A stretch of 63,319 nt of DNA from Ilumatobacteraceae bacterium (GTDB lineage: Bacteria; Actinomycetota; Acidimicrobiia; Acidimicrobiales; Ilumatobacteraceae): NCBI GenBank assembly GCA_017853385.1, contig JAFMJR010000003.1:1-63319 (forward strand). The letters run 5' to 3'. A model generated the notes under the pieces. It made no database searches, was not told the DNA's origin, and was given only the letters and a program-made list of their open reading frames with translations. The position numbers and the translations under genes were made by a program. The number at the start of each line of letters is the position of its first letter. The first letter of the stretch is position 1. Positions 33,938 through 42,792 of the stretch are shown one piece after another.

Positions 33938-34653
33938 CGCTGTATCGCGATAAAGGAATAGTCCTTCGTAGTTACAAGTTGGGCGAGTCTGACCGAATTG
34001 TTGTTGTGATGACTGAAAACCATGGCAAGGTTCGTGCAGTCGCCAAAGGAATTCGCAAAACAAAGTCGAAAATAGGTGCTCGACTCGAACCAATGAGTCA
34101 TGTTGACATTCAGCTGTATCGGGGTAGAGAACTCGACACCGTTTCACAGGTGGAACTCATTGATTCATCTGCGCGACTGCACAACAAGTTGGATAAGTTG
34201 ACCCAAGGTATGTCAATGCTTGAAGCAGTTGACCAAATTGCCGAAGATCGCGAACCGTCTCCGCATCTGTATCGAATGCTGCAGGGAGCTCTCAATACGT
34301 TGATGGAGCAAGAGTCGCCAGTGATGCTTGCGGCCTTTTACTGGAAATTGCTTGCTGCGGAGGGGGTGCGGCCACAGGTGGATGCTTGTGTTGGCTGCGA
34401 TGCTCGTTCTGAATTGGTTGCCTTCGACATCTTCCACGGCGGCGTGCAGTGTCGCTCATGTCGGACTGGAATCTCCATTTCGGTATCGGCGCTTGAATTG
34501 TTGCAGCAGGTGCTTGGAGGTCAATTGATGAATGCATTGGCTCAACCAGAATCGCCAGCAAGTTTTGAGATCTCTCAGTTAGCAACGCAAGCGATGGAGC
34601 ACCACATAGAACGAAGACTCCGTTCAGTGGCAATGTTCAGCCCCCGTCACTAG
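33934..34653 (+). CDS. recO: DNA repair protein RecO
   Basis: A recombination mediator of 239 residues: N-terminal OB fold (YRDKGIVLRSYKLGESDRIVVVMTENHGKVRAVAKGIRKTKSKIG), helical middle, and a C4 zinc site (DACVGCDARSE, GGVQCRSCRTG). It loads RecA with RecR on gapped DNA. Its ATG overlaps the preceding stop (ATGA), so it is co-transcribed with the UppS-like gene. Confidence 0.94.
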   Translation: MTLYRDKGIVLRSYKLGESDRIVVVMTENHGKVRAVAKGIRKTKSKIGARLEPMSHVDIQLYRGRELDTVSQVELIDSSARLHNKLDKLTQGMSMLEAVDQIAEDREPSPHLYRMLQGALNTLMEQESPVMLAAFYWKLLAAEGVRPQVDACVGCDARSELVAFDIFHGGVQCRSCRTGISISVSALELLQQVLGGQLMNALAQPESPASFEISQLATQAMEHHIERRLRSVAMFSPRH

Positions 34654-34661
34654 TGGGGTTG

Positions 34662-34667
34662 TAGCCT
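34662..34667 (+). promoter_or_regulatory. Leaderless -10 element for glyS
   Basis: TAGCCT, 6 nt (gtatgc), ATG at 34674, identical hexamer and spacing to era. No Shine-Dalgarno sequence. Confidence 0.5.
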
Positions 34668-34673
34668 GTATGC

Positions 34674-35981
34674 ATGCCTGCGAGTGATCTAGAGCAAATT
34701 GTCAACCTCTGTAAGCGCCGTGGGTTTGTGTATCCAAGTGCCGAGATTTACGGAGGGTTCCGATCTTCGTATGACTACGGCCCGCTTGGGTCGTTAATGC
34801 TGCGAAACGTAAAAGATGCCTGGGTGCGCAGCATGGTTCAGCAGCGCGACGATGTGGTGCTTATTGACGCCGCAATCCTTGGTCCACCTCAAGTATTTGA
34901 AGCAAGTGGACATCTTGCCAATTTCAGTGATCCGTTAGTTGACTGCACGGTGTGTAAGAAGCGCTTTCGTGAAGATCAGCTAGATGCGCGCGACTGCCCA
35001 CAAAAAATGAAGGGTTGCAATTTCACTGAAGCCCGTGCATTCAATTTGATGTTTCAAACACATGCAGGCCCGGTTGAGGGCGAAGGCGCAACTGTGTATA
35101 TGCGTCCAGAAACTGCGCAAGGCATGTTCGTCAACTTTGCCAATGTGCTGCAAACCTCTCGCAAGAAGCCACCATTTGGCATTGCCCAGGTTGGTAAGAG
35201 TTTCCGCAACGAAATCACACCAGGCAACTTCATATTCCGAACGCGCGAATTCGAGCAGATGGAAATGGAATTTTTTGTTCCACCAGCAGAAAGTGCAAAG
35301 TGGTACGAATATTGGTGCGAGAACCGCATGCAGTGGTACATCGACTTGGGTATACCAGCAGACATGTTGAGGCTTCGCGCCCACGATGCAGACGAGCTAT
35401 CACATTATTCAAGTGGTACCAGCGACATTGAGTTCAAATTTCCTTGGGGTTGGGGAGAGCTTGAAGGTATTGCGCAGCGAACCAATTTCGATCTCAATCG
35501 ACATGCAGAATTCTCAAAGCAAAAGCTCGATTATTTCGATCAAGCAACGAACGAGCGTTACGTGCCTTATGTTGTCGAACCTGCTGCAGGTGCTAATCGC
35601 ACGATGGCTGCGTTTTTATTGGCCGCTTATGACGAAGATGTTGTCAACGATGAGCCAAGAACTGTTCTGCGTCTGCACCCACGCTTGGCGCCGTATCAAA
35701 TTGCGATTCTTCCTCTGTCAAAGAAAGATTCGTTAACGCCTCTTGCAGATTCCATATTCAGTCGTCTGAGCAAGCGCTACTACTGCGACTACGACGAAAC
35801 TCAAGCAATTGGCCGCCGCTACCGCCGCCAAGACGAAATTGGTACTCCGTACTGCATTACCGTTGACTTTGATTCGCTTGAAGATGGGCAGGTAACCATT
35901 CGCGAGCGCGACACGACACAGCAAGAGCGTGTAAGCATTGATCAATTGGAAGTAATTCTCGAACAAAAATTGGGTTTCTAA
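34674..35981 (+). CDS. glyS: Glycyl-tRNA synthetase, homodimeric class II
   Basis: Attaches glycine to tRNA-Gly. The 435-residue protein belongs to the alpha2 (eukaryote/archaea-like) type used by actinobacteria. FVYPSAEIYGGFRSSYDYGPLGSLM, motif 2 in GKSFRNEITPGNFIFRTREFEQMEMEFF, and motif 3 with EPAAGANRTMAAFLLAAYDED are visible; the C-terminal anticodon-binding domain begins near LHPRLAPYQIAILPLSKKD. A CxxC pair (DCTVCKKRF) and later cysteines (RDCPQKMKGCNF) suggest a zinc site. Confidence 0.95.
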   Translation: MPASDLEQIVNLCKRRGFVYPSAEIYGGFRSSYDYGPLGSLMLRNVKDAWVRSMVQQRDDVVLIDAAILGPPQVFEASGHLANFSDPLVDCTVCKKRFREDQLDARDCPQKMKGCNFTEARAFNLMFQTHAGPVEGEGATVYMRPETAQGMFVNFANVLQTSRKKPPFGIAQVGKSFRNEITPGNFIFRTREFEQMEMEFFVPPAESAKWYEYWCENRMQWYIDLGIPADMLRLRAHDADELSHYSSGTSDIEFKFPWGWGELEGIAQRTNFDLNRHAEFSKQKLDYFDQATNERYVPYVVEPAAGANRTMAAFLLAAYDEDVVNDEPRTVLRLHPRLAPYQIAILPLSKKDSLTPLADSIFSRLSKRYYCDYDETQAIGRRYRRQDEIGTPYCITVDFDSLEDGQVTIRERDTTQQERVSIDQLEVILEQKLGF

Positions 35982-35992
35982 CAGGAGGAATC

Positions 35993-36298
35993 ATGAGCAA
36001 AGTTGCAGTTGCAGTGAAGTTGAAGATCAAAGCGGGACAACGCGACGCTTTCAGCGAAGCCGTGAAGCCAGGTTTGGCCACAGCACAAGGTGAGGCAGGA
36101 ACACTGACCTACATTTTCCATCATGATGGCATGGATGAAAATGTTGTTTGGTTCTATGAGTTGTACGCAGATCAAGCAGCGTTTCAGGCGCACATGGGAA
36201 GCGATGCATTCAAGGAGTTTTCGAAGTCACTTGCAGAATTTATTGATGGTGCCCCAGAATTCAGCTTCCTCACACCTGTTGGCGGCAAAGGGATCTAG
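35993..36298 (+). CDS. Antibiotic biosynthesis monooxygenase (ABM) domain protein
   Basis: A dimeric ferredoxin-like barrel protein of 101 residues, similar to YgiN-type quinol monooxygenases: VAVAVKLKIKAGQRDAFSEAV, GTLTYIFHHDGMDENVVWFYELYADQAAFQAHM. AGGAGG sits 6 nt before the ATG, a textbook ribosome-binding site that contrasts with the leaderless genes. The role is uncertain; it may act on quinols or simply scavenge reactive metabolites. Confidence 0.87.
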   Translation: MSKVAVAVKLKIKAGQRDAFSEAVKPGLATAQGEAGTLTYIFHHDGMDENVVWFYELYADQAAFQAHMGSDAFKEFSKSLAEFIDGAPEFSFLTPVGGKGI

Positions 36299-36301
36299 TT
36301 C

Positions 36302-37078
36302 TTGTATCTCGACAAGATCGTCCTGAGCCATCGGCAAAACTTGCTGCACGAGAATCGTGATCTGGATGTCCTTGTTAGTCAAGCCAGTCAGTTGCCGTCA
36401 GCGCGTGGATTCATTGATCGCCTAAAGCAGGATTCAGTTAATTCGCTTGCGGTGATTGCTGAAATAAAGCGGAAGTCGCCGTCAAAAGGCGAACTCAACT
36501 CTGATCTTGATGCTGCAGTGCTTGCAGAGCAATATTGGCGTGGTGGAGCATCATGTTTATCAGTGCTTACCGATGTTGATTTTTTTGGGGGATCAGTAGA
36601 CGATCTCGTGCAGGCACGAAGTGCCACAACGCTTCCCGTAATCCGAAAAGATTTTACAGTTTCAGAGTTCGACGTTGTAGATGCCAGATTGATGGGGGCT
36701 GACTGTGTGCTTCTGATCGCTGCCGTTCTCAGTGACACTGAATTGCAGAAATTCCATCGATTGGCAACTGATATAGGTCTAGACGTGTTGGTTGAAACGC
36801 ATGATGAGCAGGAATTGGATAGAGCATTGAATGTTGGTGCAACAATGATCGGCGTCAACCAGCGTGACCTCATGACGTTTCAAGTGGATCATGAACGAGC
36901 CGAACGTATGGCTACTCAAATTCCTCAACACGTTGTACGAGTTGCAGAATCTGGTGTGCGTGACCGTGGTGATGCGCAACGTCTTCGAGACGCAGGATAT
37001 GACGCAGTGTTGGTGGGAGAGTCAATTGTGACTTCGGGCGATCCTGTGCATTCGGTTCGCGATTTGATGGTGGTGTGA
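36302..37078 (+). CDS. trpC: Indole-3-glycerol phosphate synthase TrpC
   Basis: A TIM-barrel enzyme of 258 residues that closes the indole ring in tryptophan synthesis. Visible are VIAEIKRKSPSKGEL (catalytic Lys), CLSVLTDVDFFGGS, LPVIRKDFTVSEF, IGVNQRDL and VRVAESGVRDRGDAQ. The start is TTG, 3 nt after the ABM stop, with AAAGGGA about 8 nt upstream. It begins the trpC-trpF-trpB-trpA run; trpE, trpG and trpD are absent from the window. Confidence 0.93.
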   Translation: MYLDKIVLSHRQNLLHENRDLDVLVSQASQLPSARGFIDRLKQDSVNSLAVIAEIKRKSPSKGELNSDLDAAVLAEQYWRGGASCLSVLTDVDFFGGSVDDLVQARSATTLPVIRKDFTVSEFDVVDARLMGADCVLLIAAVLSDTELQKFHRLATDIGLDVLVETHDEQELDRALNVGATMIGVNQRDLMTFQVDHERAERMATQIPQHVVRVAESGVRDRGDAQRLRDAGYDAVLVGESIVTSGDPVHSVRDLMVV

Positions 37079-37081
37079 TTC

Positions 37082-37690
37082 ATGTTTGTGAAAATCTGCG
37101 GTATTACTAACGAGCAAGATGCACTTTTGGCTGTTGCGTTAGGTGCAGATGCTTTAGGTTTTGTGTTCGCGCCAAGTCCGCGTCAGATATCGCCAGCGCT
37201 AGCTCGAGATATTGCAAAACGTTTGCCACCTGAGATCATCACAGTTGGTGTGTTTAGAAACGAACTGCCGACAAGGGTTGTTGAAGTAGTGAATGAGGCA
37301 AGATTGAATGGCGCGCAGTTGCACGGTCAAGAAAGCGAAGCGATGACGGCTGAAGTTGCTGCTCATTGTCGTTTCGTCATTAAGGCGGTTGTTGCGGGCT
37401 CACCTGAGGCTGCGCGGGCAGATGGTTTTGCAGCCGATGCAGTGTTGGTTGACGGTTTGCATCCTGGTTCAGGCGTCGCATACGACTGGGAATTGTTGCG
37501 TGATCTGCCAACAAATATTCGGGTCATGCTGTCGGGCGGGCTCACCCCAGACAATGTTGCTGCAGGTATTTCGCAGGTGCGCCCTTGGGGTGTAGACGTG
37601 AGCAGCGGGGTAGAGAAATCTCCTGGTCTGAAGGACGCGGTGAAGATGCGTCACTTCATTACAAATGCTCGAGATGCGGTGCTCGGCTAG
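37082..37690 (+). CDS. trpF: Phosphoribosylanthranilate isomerase TrpF
   Basis: A small TIM barrel of 202 residues: [35 protein letters not shown] contains the catalytic Cys, and [33 protein letters not shown] and [16 protein letters not shown] follow, the last binding phosphate. Starts 3 nt after trpC. Its presence as a separate gene means the dual-function PriA is not needed for tryptophan here. Confidence 0.93.
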   Translation: MFVKICGITNEQDALLAVALGADALGFVFAPSPRQISPALARDIAKRLPPEIITVGVFRNELPTRVVEVVNEARLNGAQLHGQESEAMTAEVAAHCRFVIKAVVAGSPEAARADGFAADAVLVDGLHPGSGVAYDWELLRDLPTNIRVMLSGGLTPDNVAAGISQVRPWGVDVSSGVEKSPGLKDAVKMRHFITNARDAVLG

Positions 37691-37712
37691 TCAAGACTTA
37701 CTGATCTGCAAG

Positions 37713-37718
37713 TACATT
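37713..37718 (+). promoter_or_regulatory. Leaderless -10 element for trpB
   Basis: TACATT, 6 nt (agagcc), ATG at 37725; no Shine-Dalgarno sequence. It suggests a second start point inside the trp run. Confidence 0.5.
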
Positions 37719-37724
37719 AGAGCC

Positions 37725-38876
37725 ATGTTGACAACCCCCGGAGTCGATGGTCGCTTCGGCGAATTTGGCGGACGATTTGTTCCAGAAACACTTGTTCCTG
37801 CGTGTCAGGAATTAGAAGCTGCTTTTCATGATGCATGGGGCGATGACGCATTTCGTAAAGAACTTAATGATTTGCTTCGTGACTACGCCGGTCGTCCTTC
37901 GATTCTGACTGAATGTCACAATTTGGGTAAACAACTGGGTATCCGTTTGTTGCTCAAGCGCGAAGACCTCAATCACACCGGTTCTCACAAGATCAACAGT
38001 GTGCTGGGCCAGGCTCTGCTTGCTAAGCGCATGGGTAAAAAACGCATCGTTGCTGAAACCGGTGCAGGTCAACATGGAGTTGCATCGGCGACTGCAGCTG
38101 CTCTATTAGGCCTCGAATGCAAGGTGTACATGGGTGAGGTCGATGTCGAACGACAAGCGCTTAACGTGTTTCGAATGCGTCTGCTTGGAGCAGAAGTTGT
38201 CCCTGCAAAGTCTGGAAGTCGCACGCTGAAAGATGCAGTGAATGAAGCGATGCGTGACTGGGTGGCAACTGTTGAATCGACTTATTACGCAATTGGTTCG
38301 GTCATGGGCCCGCATCCATATCCGTATATGGTTCGTCAATTTCAAAGCGTGATCGGAGACGAGGCAAATGCCCAATGTCGAGCATTGCTTGGAACGGACC
38401 CAGACGTTGTAGTCGCGTGTGTTGGTGGTGGTTCAAATGCAATTGGAATCTTCTCGGGTTTTGTTGATACTCATGCCCGTTTGATTGGGGTAGAGCCTGC
38501 AGGTGGTGCTGCGGTTGGTCGCGGTGTGCCTGGTGTTGTTCACGGCATGCGTAGTTATCTCATGCAAGATGAATATGGTCAGGTGCAAGAAGCACATTCA
38601 ATAAGCGCAGGTCTTGATTATCCAGGTGTTGGACCAGAGCACTCGTACTTGGCGTCAATTGGCCGTGCTGAGTATCCAAGTGTTACCGATGCCGAAGTAA
38701 TCGAAGGATTTCAGTTGCTTGCGAAAAGTGAGGGAATCATTCCAGCTCTTGAATGTGCTCACGGTGTGGCATGGATTTCACGTGAAGCCCCGAATATGCA
38801 AGGTAAGACAGTGTTGATGAACTTGTCCGGTCGAGGAGACAAAGACGTTGCCCAGATGATGGATATTTTGGGCTGA
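37725..38876 (+). CDS. trpB: Tryptophan synthase beta chain TrpB
   Basis: A PLP enzyme of 383 residues that condenses indole with serine. [14 protein letters not shown] opens the protein; the PLP lysine is in [43 protein letters not shown] follows, and the phosphate loop is [13 protein letters not shown]. The C-terminal [10 protein letters not shown] is conserved. The ATG at 37725 is used; the track's extra 20 residues overlap trpF. Confidence 0.96.
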   Translation: MLTTPGVDGRFGEFGGRFVPETLVPACQELEAAFHDAWGDDAFRKELNDLLRDYAGRPSILTECHNLGKQLGIRLLLKREDLNHTGSHKINSVLGQALLAKRMGKKRIVAETGAGQHGVASATAAALLGLECKVYMGEVDVERQALNVFRMRLLGAEVVPAKSGSRTLKDAVNEAMRDWVATVESTYYAIGSVMGPHPYPYMVRQFQSVIGDEANAQCRALLGTDPDVVVACVGGGSNAIGIFSGFVDTHARLIGVEPAGGAAVGRGVPGVVHGMRSYLMQDEYGQVQEAHSISAGLDYPGVGPEHSYLASIGRAEYPSVTDAEVIEGFQLLAKSEGIIPALECAHGVAWISREAPNMQGKTVLMNLSGRGDKDVAQMMDILG

Positions 38877-38879
38877 ACA

Positions 38880-39677
38880 ATGTCGGTTTCTCACGATGGA
38901 TTGTTAGAAAGCCACCTTCGGGCACAGCGAAGTAGTGGAAGAAAACTTTTAGTTCCCTATATCACTGGTGGTTTTGCAGGTTGGACGGATGCGGTTCGAG
39001 CAGCAGCAGCGAACGGAGCAGATGCAATTGAGATTGGTCTTCCGTTTTCTGACCCCGTAATGGATGGGCCAATGATTCAACTTGCATCTGAACAAGCCCT
39101 TGCCCGTGGCGCTAACCCAACATCAATTTTGAATGAGTTACGTACCATCGAAGTTGATATTCCTTTGGCGGTGATGTGTTACTACAACACTGTTCATTCA
39201 GCTGGAAATGAGCGCTTTGCCCACTCATTGAAAGATGCTGGAGTAAGTGCTGCAATTGTTCCAGACTTGCCGCTTGAAGAGGCATACGAATGGTGTGCGA
39301 ATGCTGATGATGCAGGAATTGAAACTGTCATGCTTGCTGCTCCAACAGCACCGCAAGAGCGACTGCCACGAATTCTTGAGCGTTGCAACGGCTTTGTTTA
39401 TGCCGTTGGACTGCTTGGTGTAACTGGTGAACGCGACGAGTTGGCAGGCACCGCAACAAAGCTTGCAGCGCGCCTGAAGGCACTCACTGACACTCCTGTT
39501 CTCATCGGTGTTGGTGTGTCTAATGCCGAGCAAGCCGTTGAAGCCTGCACGGTTGCTGATGGTGTGGTGATGGGGGCTTCAGTAATGCGCAGACTGGTTG
39601 AACACGATGCCGACGCGGTTGGCGAATACATCGGCGAGGTACGCAAAGCACTCGATGCCCACGTGGCGATGAAGTAA
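38880..39677 (+). CDS. trpA: Tryptophan synthase alpha chain TrpA
   Basis: A TIM-barrel lyase of 265 residues that releases indole from indole-glycerol phosphate and channels it to TrpB. AIEIGLPFSDPVMDGPMIQLASEQALARG has the catalytic Glu, PDLPLEEAYEW the catalytic Asp, and VGVSNAEQA with GVVMGASVMRR the phosphate site. It starts 3 nt after trpB. Confidence 0.95.
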   Translation: MSVSHDGLLESHLRAQRSSGRKLLVPYITGGFAGWTDAVRAAAANGADAIEIGLPFSDPVMDGPMIQLASEQALARGANPTSILNELRTIEVDIPLAVMCYYNTVHSAGNERFAHSLKDAGVSAAIVPDLPLEEAYEWCANADDAGIETVMLAAPTAPQERLPRILERCNGFVYAVGLLGVTGERDELAGTATKLAARLKALTDTPVLIGVGVSNAEQAVEACTVADGVVMGASVMRRLVEHDADAVGEYIGEVRKALDAHVAMK

Positions 39678-39680
39678 CTT
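39675..39680 (+). promoter_or_regulatory. Leaderless -10 element for bcp
   Basis: TAACTT, whose first three bases are the trpA stop codon, lies 6 nt (gttttc) before the ATG at 39687. Confidence 0.4.
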
Positions 39681-39686
39681 GTTTTC

Positions 39687-40139
39687 ATGTTGAAAGAAGG
39701 AACTCAAGCGCCTGCAATTGAATTGCTTGATCAATTTGGCAAAAAACATTCGTTGGCAAAGTATGCAAAGCGAAAAGTCCTGGTGTATTTCTATCCAAAG
39801 GCAGACACGCCTGGGTGCACTCAGCAATCCTGTGGGTTGCGAGATATCGCAGATCAGATTGGGCGCACTGCAATCATCGGTATCAGCCCAGATCTACCAG
39901 CGAAACAACTAAAATTTGATGAAAAATACGGTCTCGGTTTCCCGTTGCTATCTGATGCAGATAACAAGGTTGCCAAAGCCTTCAAGGTGTGGAAAAAGAA
40001 ATCAATGTATGGGCGCGAATACATGGGTATTGAACGCTCAGCGTTCCTCATCGGATCAGATGGAACAATCCTGAAGGCTTGGTACAAAATTTCTCCTAAA
40101 GACACTCCTGTGAAATTGCTGGAAGCGTTAGGCAAATAG
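39687..40139 (+). CDS. bcp: Thiol peroxidase Bcp/PrxQ
   Basis: A peroxiredoxin of 150 residues. The peroxidatic Cys is in FYPKADTPGCTQQSCGLRD, with the resolving Cys five residues on, as in the PrxQ atypical 2-Cys type. RSAFLIGSDGTILKAWYKI is the conserved late strand. It reduces hydroperoxides using thioredoxin. The fabZ GTG shares the last base of its stop. Confidence 0.93.
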   Translation: MLKEGTQAPAIELLDQFGKKHSLAKYAKRKVLVYFYPKADTPGCTQQSCGLRDIADQIGRTAIIGISPDLPAKQLKFDEKYGLGFPLLSDADNKVAKAFKVWKKKSMYGREYMGIERSAFLIGSDGTILKAWYKISPKDTPVKLLEALGK

Positions 40140-40564
40140 TGTCGTTTCCAAAACCAACCGACTTAATTGCGCATCGTGATCCATTTATCTTTGTTGATCA
40201 AATAACTGAACTCACTCCTGGTGTATCAGCCACAACAACATGGAAGTTGACGGGAGAGGAGTGGTTTTTTGCGGGCCATTTTCCTGGACGGCCAACTCTT
40301 CCGGGTGTATTGATGTGCGAGGCGATTGCGCAAACAGGAGCCTTGGCAATAGTGAGTGACCCAAAGTTTGCTGGCAAGCTTCCTCTGTTTGGCGGTCTTG
40401 ATGGCGCACGGTTTAGGCGTCAGGTTTTGCCTGGAGACACTCTTGAACTCACTGCAAATATTGGAAGAATGTCGGCTCGTGCTGGCAAAGGAAGCGGCGT
40501 AGCAAAAGTTAACGGTGAAATTGCTTGTGAGTGCGAATTGTTGTTTGTCGTTGTTGACGAGTGA
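40139..40564 (+). CDS. fabZ: FabZ-type 3-hydroxyacyl-ACP dehydratase
   Basis: A hotdog dehydratase of 141 residues: catalytic His in LIAHRDPFIFVDQI, active-site helix with Glu in GHFPGRPTLPGVLMCEAIAQTGALA, and RFRRQVLPGDTLEL. It completes the elongation cycle with the fab genes on the opposite strand, which it abuts with no gap. GTG start overlapping the bcp stop. Confidence 0.92.
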   Translation: MSFPKPTDLIAHRDPFIFVDQITELTPGVSATTTWKLTGEEWFFAGHFPGRPTLPGVLMCEAIAQTGALAIVSDPKFAGKLPLFGGLDGARFRRQVLPGDTLELTANIGRMSARAGKGSGVAKVNGEIACECELLFVVVDE

Positions 40565-41749
40565 TTACTTGTAAGGCGCAATAATCACTGAGCCATTGTG
40601 ACCACCAAATCCAAAGTTGTTGGAAATGGTTGGGCCTGGTTCCCATGGTCTTGCTTTGCCTGTTACAACGTCAATGTTCATGTCTTCGCTAATCGATGTT
40701 GTACCTGCTGTTGGTGGAATCAGCTTCTTTTCCATGCTCAATAACACTGCTGCGGCTTCGAGGGCTCCGGCAGCACCAAGAGGGTGACCAGTTACGCCCT
40801 TGATTGAAACAACCGGAACTGAATTCTTGCCAAAGACAGACTCAATTGCTTGTGCCTCTGCAGCATCATTAAGTGGAGTGCTTGTTCCGTGAGCATTGAT
40901 CTGTTTGATGTCGCTTGGATGCAGACCTGCATCGTCTAGAGCGAGCTGCATGCATCGAGAAGCGCCAACTCCACCAGGTGATGGTGCAGTGATGTGGTGA
41001 GCGTCTGCATTGCTTGCTGCTCCAACAATTTCGGCGATGATTGTTGCACCGCGCGCTATTGCCAAATCCATACGCTCAAGAACAAACACTGCAGAGCCTT
41101 CGCCCATAATGAAGCCGTCGCGAGTTGCATCAAATGGCTTGCTTACAAGCGTTGTTGACAATGCAGTCATATTGCTAAAACCAGCAAGCGCAGTGATGGT
41201 TGCTGCACTCTCGGCGCCACCTGTTATCACCGCATCGCAGCGGCCCCATGCAACAAGACGCGCTGCATTGCCAATTGCATGAGTGGCTGCAGCACAAGCA
41301 GTGCAAATCGTCTCGGCTGGACCTTGGAATCCGTAGCGCATGGAAATTGCCGCACCTGATGCATTCGACATCATCATGGGAACAAGGAATGGAGAGACTC
41401 TGCGCTCACCCTTTTCTACGCGTGTAATGACATTTTCTTCAAGTGTTCGCAAACCACCAATGCCGGTTCCGAAAATGGTTCCGATTCGAGCATGGTCGTA
41501 GGGAAGTTCGCCAGATTGAGCAAGGGCTTCGCCTGCCGCAGCCAAAGCGAATTGCTCGCATCGGTCAGAACGACGTGCGTCTTTGGGATTGTCGAAATAG
41601 GGAAGTGGATCCCAATTTTCAATTTCTATTGAGCGCGCACCACTGAAGCCTGGGCCAAGTAGACCCGACCAAAATGCTTCTTTGCCAATTCCGCATGGCG
41701 CAACAACGCCATAGCCAGTAATGGCAACGCGATGTCCTGCTCCTTGCAT
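40565..41749 (-). CDS. fabF: 3-Oxoacyl-ACP synthase II FabF
   Basis: A condensing enzyme of 394 residues. The Cys-His-His triad is seen in ETICTACAAATHAIGNAARL, NAHGTSTPLND and GVTGHPLGAAGALEA; the terminal NNFGFGGHNGSVI is typical. It elongates acyl-ACP with malonyl-ACP. It is last in fabD-fabH-fabG-acpP-fabF, 21 nt after acpP. Confidence 0.95.
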   Translation of the reverse strand: MQGAGHRVAITGYGVVAPCGIGKEAFWSGLLGPGFSGARSIEIENWDPLPYFDNPKDARRSDRCEQFALAAAGEALAQSGELPYDHARIGTIFGTGIGGLRTLEENVITRVEKGERRVSPFLVPMMMSNASGAAISMRYGFQGPAETICTACAAATHAIGNAARLVAWGRCDAVITGGAESAATITALAGFSNMTALSTTLVSKPFDATRDGFIMGEGSAVFVLERMDLAIARGATIIAEIVGAASNADAHHITAPSPGGVGASRCMQLALDDAGLHPSDIKQINAHGTSTPLNDAAEAQAIESVFGKNSVPVVSIKGVTGHPLGAAGALEAAAVLLSMEKKLIPPTAGTTSISEDMNIDVVTGKARPWEPGPTISNNFGFGGHNGSVIIAPYK

Positions 41750-41770
41750 AAGCCGGTGGCTATTTCGGGC

Positions 41771-42010
41771 TTATTTAACTTTTGACGTTACGAGTGCGAA
41801 GGCTTTGCCTACGGTGTCAACGCCTTCAAGATCTGATTCAGGAACTTCAATCCCGAATTCTTCTTCCAAAGCCATGACGAGCTCAACCAAGTCGAGGCTG
41901 TCTGCATCGAGGTCATCGCCAAAGCTTGCCTCTGGAGTGATCTTTGATGCGTCAACTGACAAAACGTCTACTGCGCACTTGGTGAATCGTTCAAACAGTT
42001 CCTGGCTCAT
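41771..42010 (-). CDS. acpP: Acyl carrier protein
   Basis: A small acidic carrier of 79 residues with the phosphopantetheine serine in LDADSLDLVELVMALEEEFGIEVPE. AGAGGAG lies 6 nt before the ATG, a strong site fitting the high expression expected. The 59-bp gap to fabG is the largest inside the operon and could hold an extra promoter (TAGTACTGTATTT on the minus strand). Confidence 0.96.
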   Translation of the reverse strand: MSQELFERFTKCAVDVLSVDASKITPEASFGDDLDADSLDLVELVMALEEEFGIEVPESDLEGVDTVGKAFALVTSKVK

Positions 42011-42069
42011 GGTTCTCCTCTTGGGTTTCGTTGCGCAAATACAGTACTACGCGGTGAATGGGAAAAGGT

Positions 42070-42792
42070 TTAATGGCCCATACCAAGGCCACCATCGACA
42101 GGAATTACCGCCCCTGTGATGTATGCAGCGGCAGGACTAGCGAGAAAAGTCACAGCGCCAGCTATTTCGTCAACCGTGCCCATTCTGCCAAGCGGCACCG
42201 CATTTGCTAAATCTTCAAGACGCTTTTCACCCAATGCCGCAGTCATGTCGGTTTCAATTGGACCTGGAGCAACAACGTTGACAGTAATTGAACGCGAACC
42301 CAATTCGCGGGCAAGTGATCGGGCAAGGCCAACGAGGCCCGCTTTGCTGGCTGAATAATTTGCTTGACCAGCAGAGCCAAGTAACGCAACGACACTGGAC
42401 ATCAAAATGATTCGTCCAGAACGAGCGCGAAGCATGCCTTGGGCTGCTCGCTTACACACACGATATGCGGCTGTGAGATTGGCATCAATTACTGATGAGA
42501 AATCTTCTTCACCCATTCGCAGCAACAAACCATCGCGGGTAACTCCGGCATTTGAAACAAGTATCTGCACAGGGCCAAACTTCTCTTCAACTGCAGAGAA
42601 CGCTTGATCCACATCATCACTTTTTGTTACGTCACATTTAACGGAAAAGAAATCTCCTGGTGGGGGCGACGAGTTGTATGTAACAGCAACGTGATCTCCG
42701 AGTGCGGCGAAATGTTTTGCACATGCCAAACCAATTCCGCGCGAACCACCTGTAATGAGAACGACTCGCGGTGTATGAGTTTGTGTTGTCAC
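42070..42792 (-). CDS. fabG: 3-Oxoacyl-ACP reductase FabG
   Basis: An SDR of about 240 residues: TGGSRGIG cofactor loop, VSNAGVTRDGLL, SSVVALLGSAGQANYSASKAGLVG with the Ser-Tyr-Lys catalytic set, and PGPIETDMT. The GTG at 42792 overlaps the fabH stop (GTGA), so the track's extra eight residues are dropped. Its place between fabH and acpP supports the fatty acid reductase assignment. Confidence 0.94.
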   Translation of the reverse strand: MTTQTHTPRVVLITGGSRGIGLACAKHFAALGDHVAVTYNSSPPPGDFFSVKCDVTKSDDVDQAFSAVEEKFGPVQILVSNAGVTRDGLLLRMGEEDFSSVIDANLTAAYRVCKRAAQGMLRARSGRIILMSSVVALLGSAGQANYSASKAGLVGLARSLARELGSRSITVNVVAPGPIETDMTAALGEKRLEDLANAVPLGRMGTVDEIAGAVTFLASPAAAYITGAVIPVDGGLGMGH

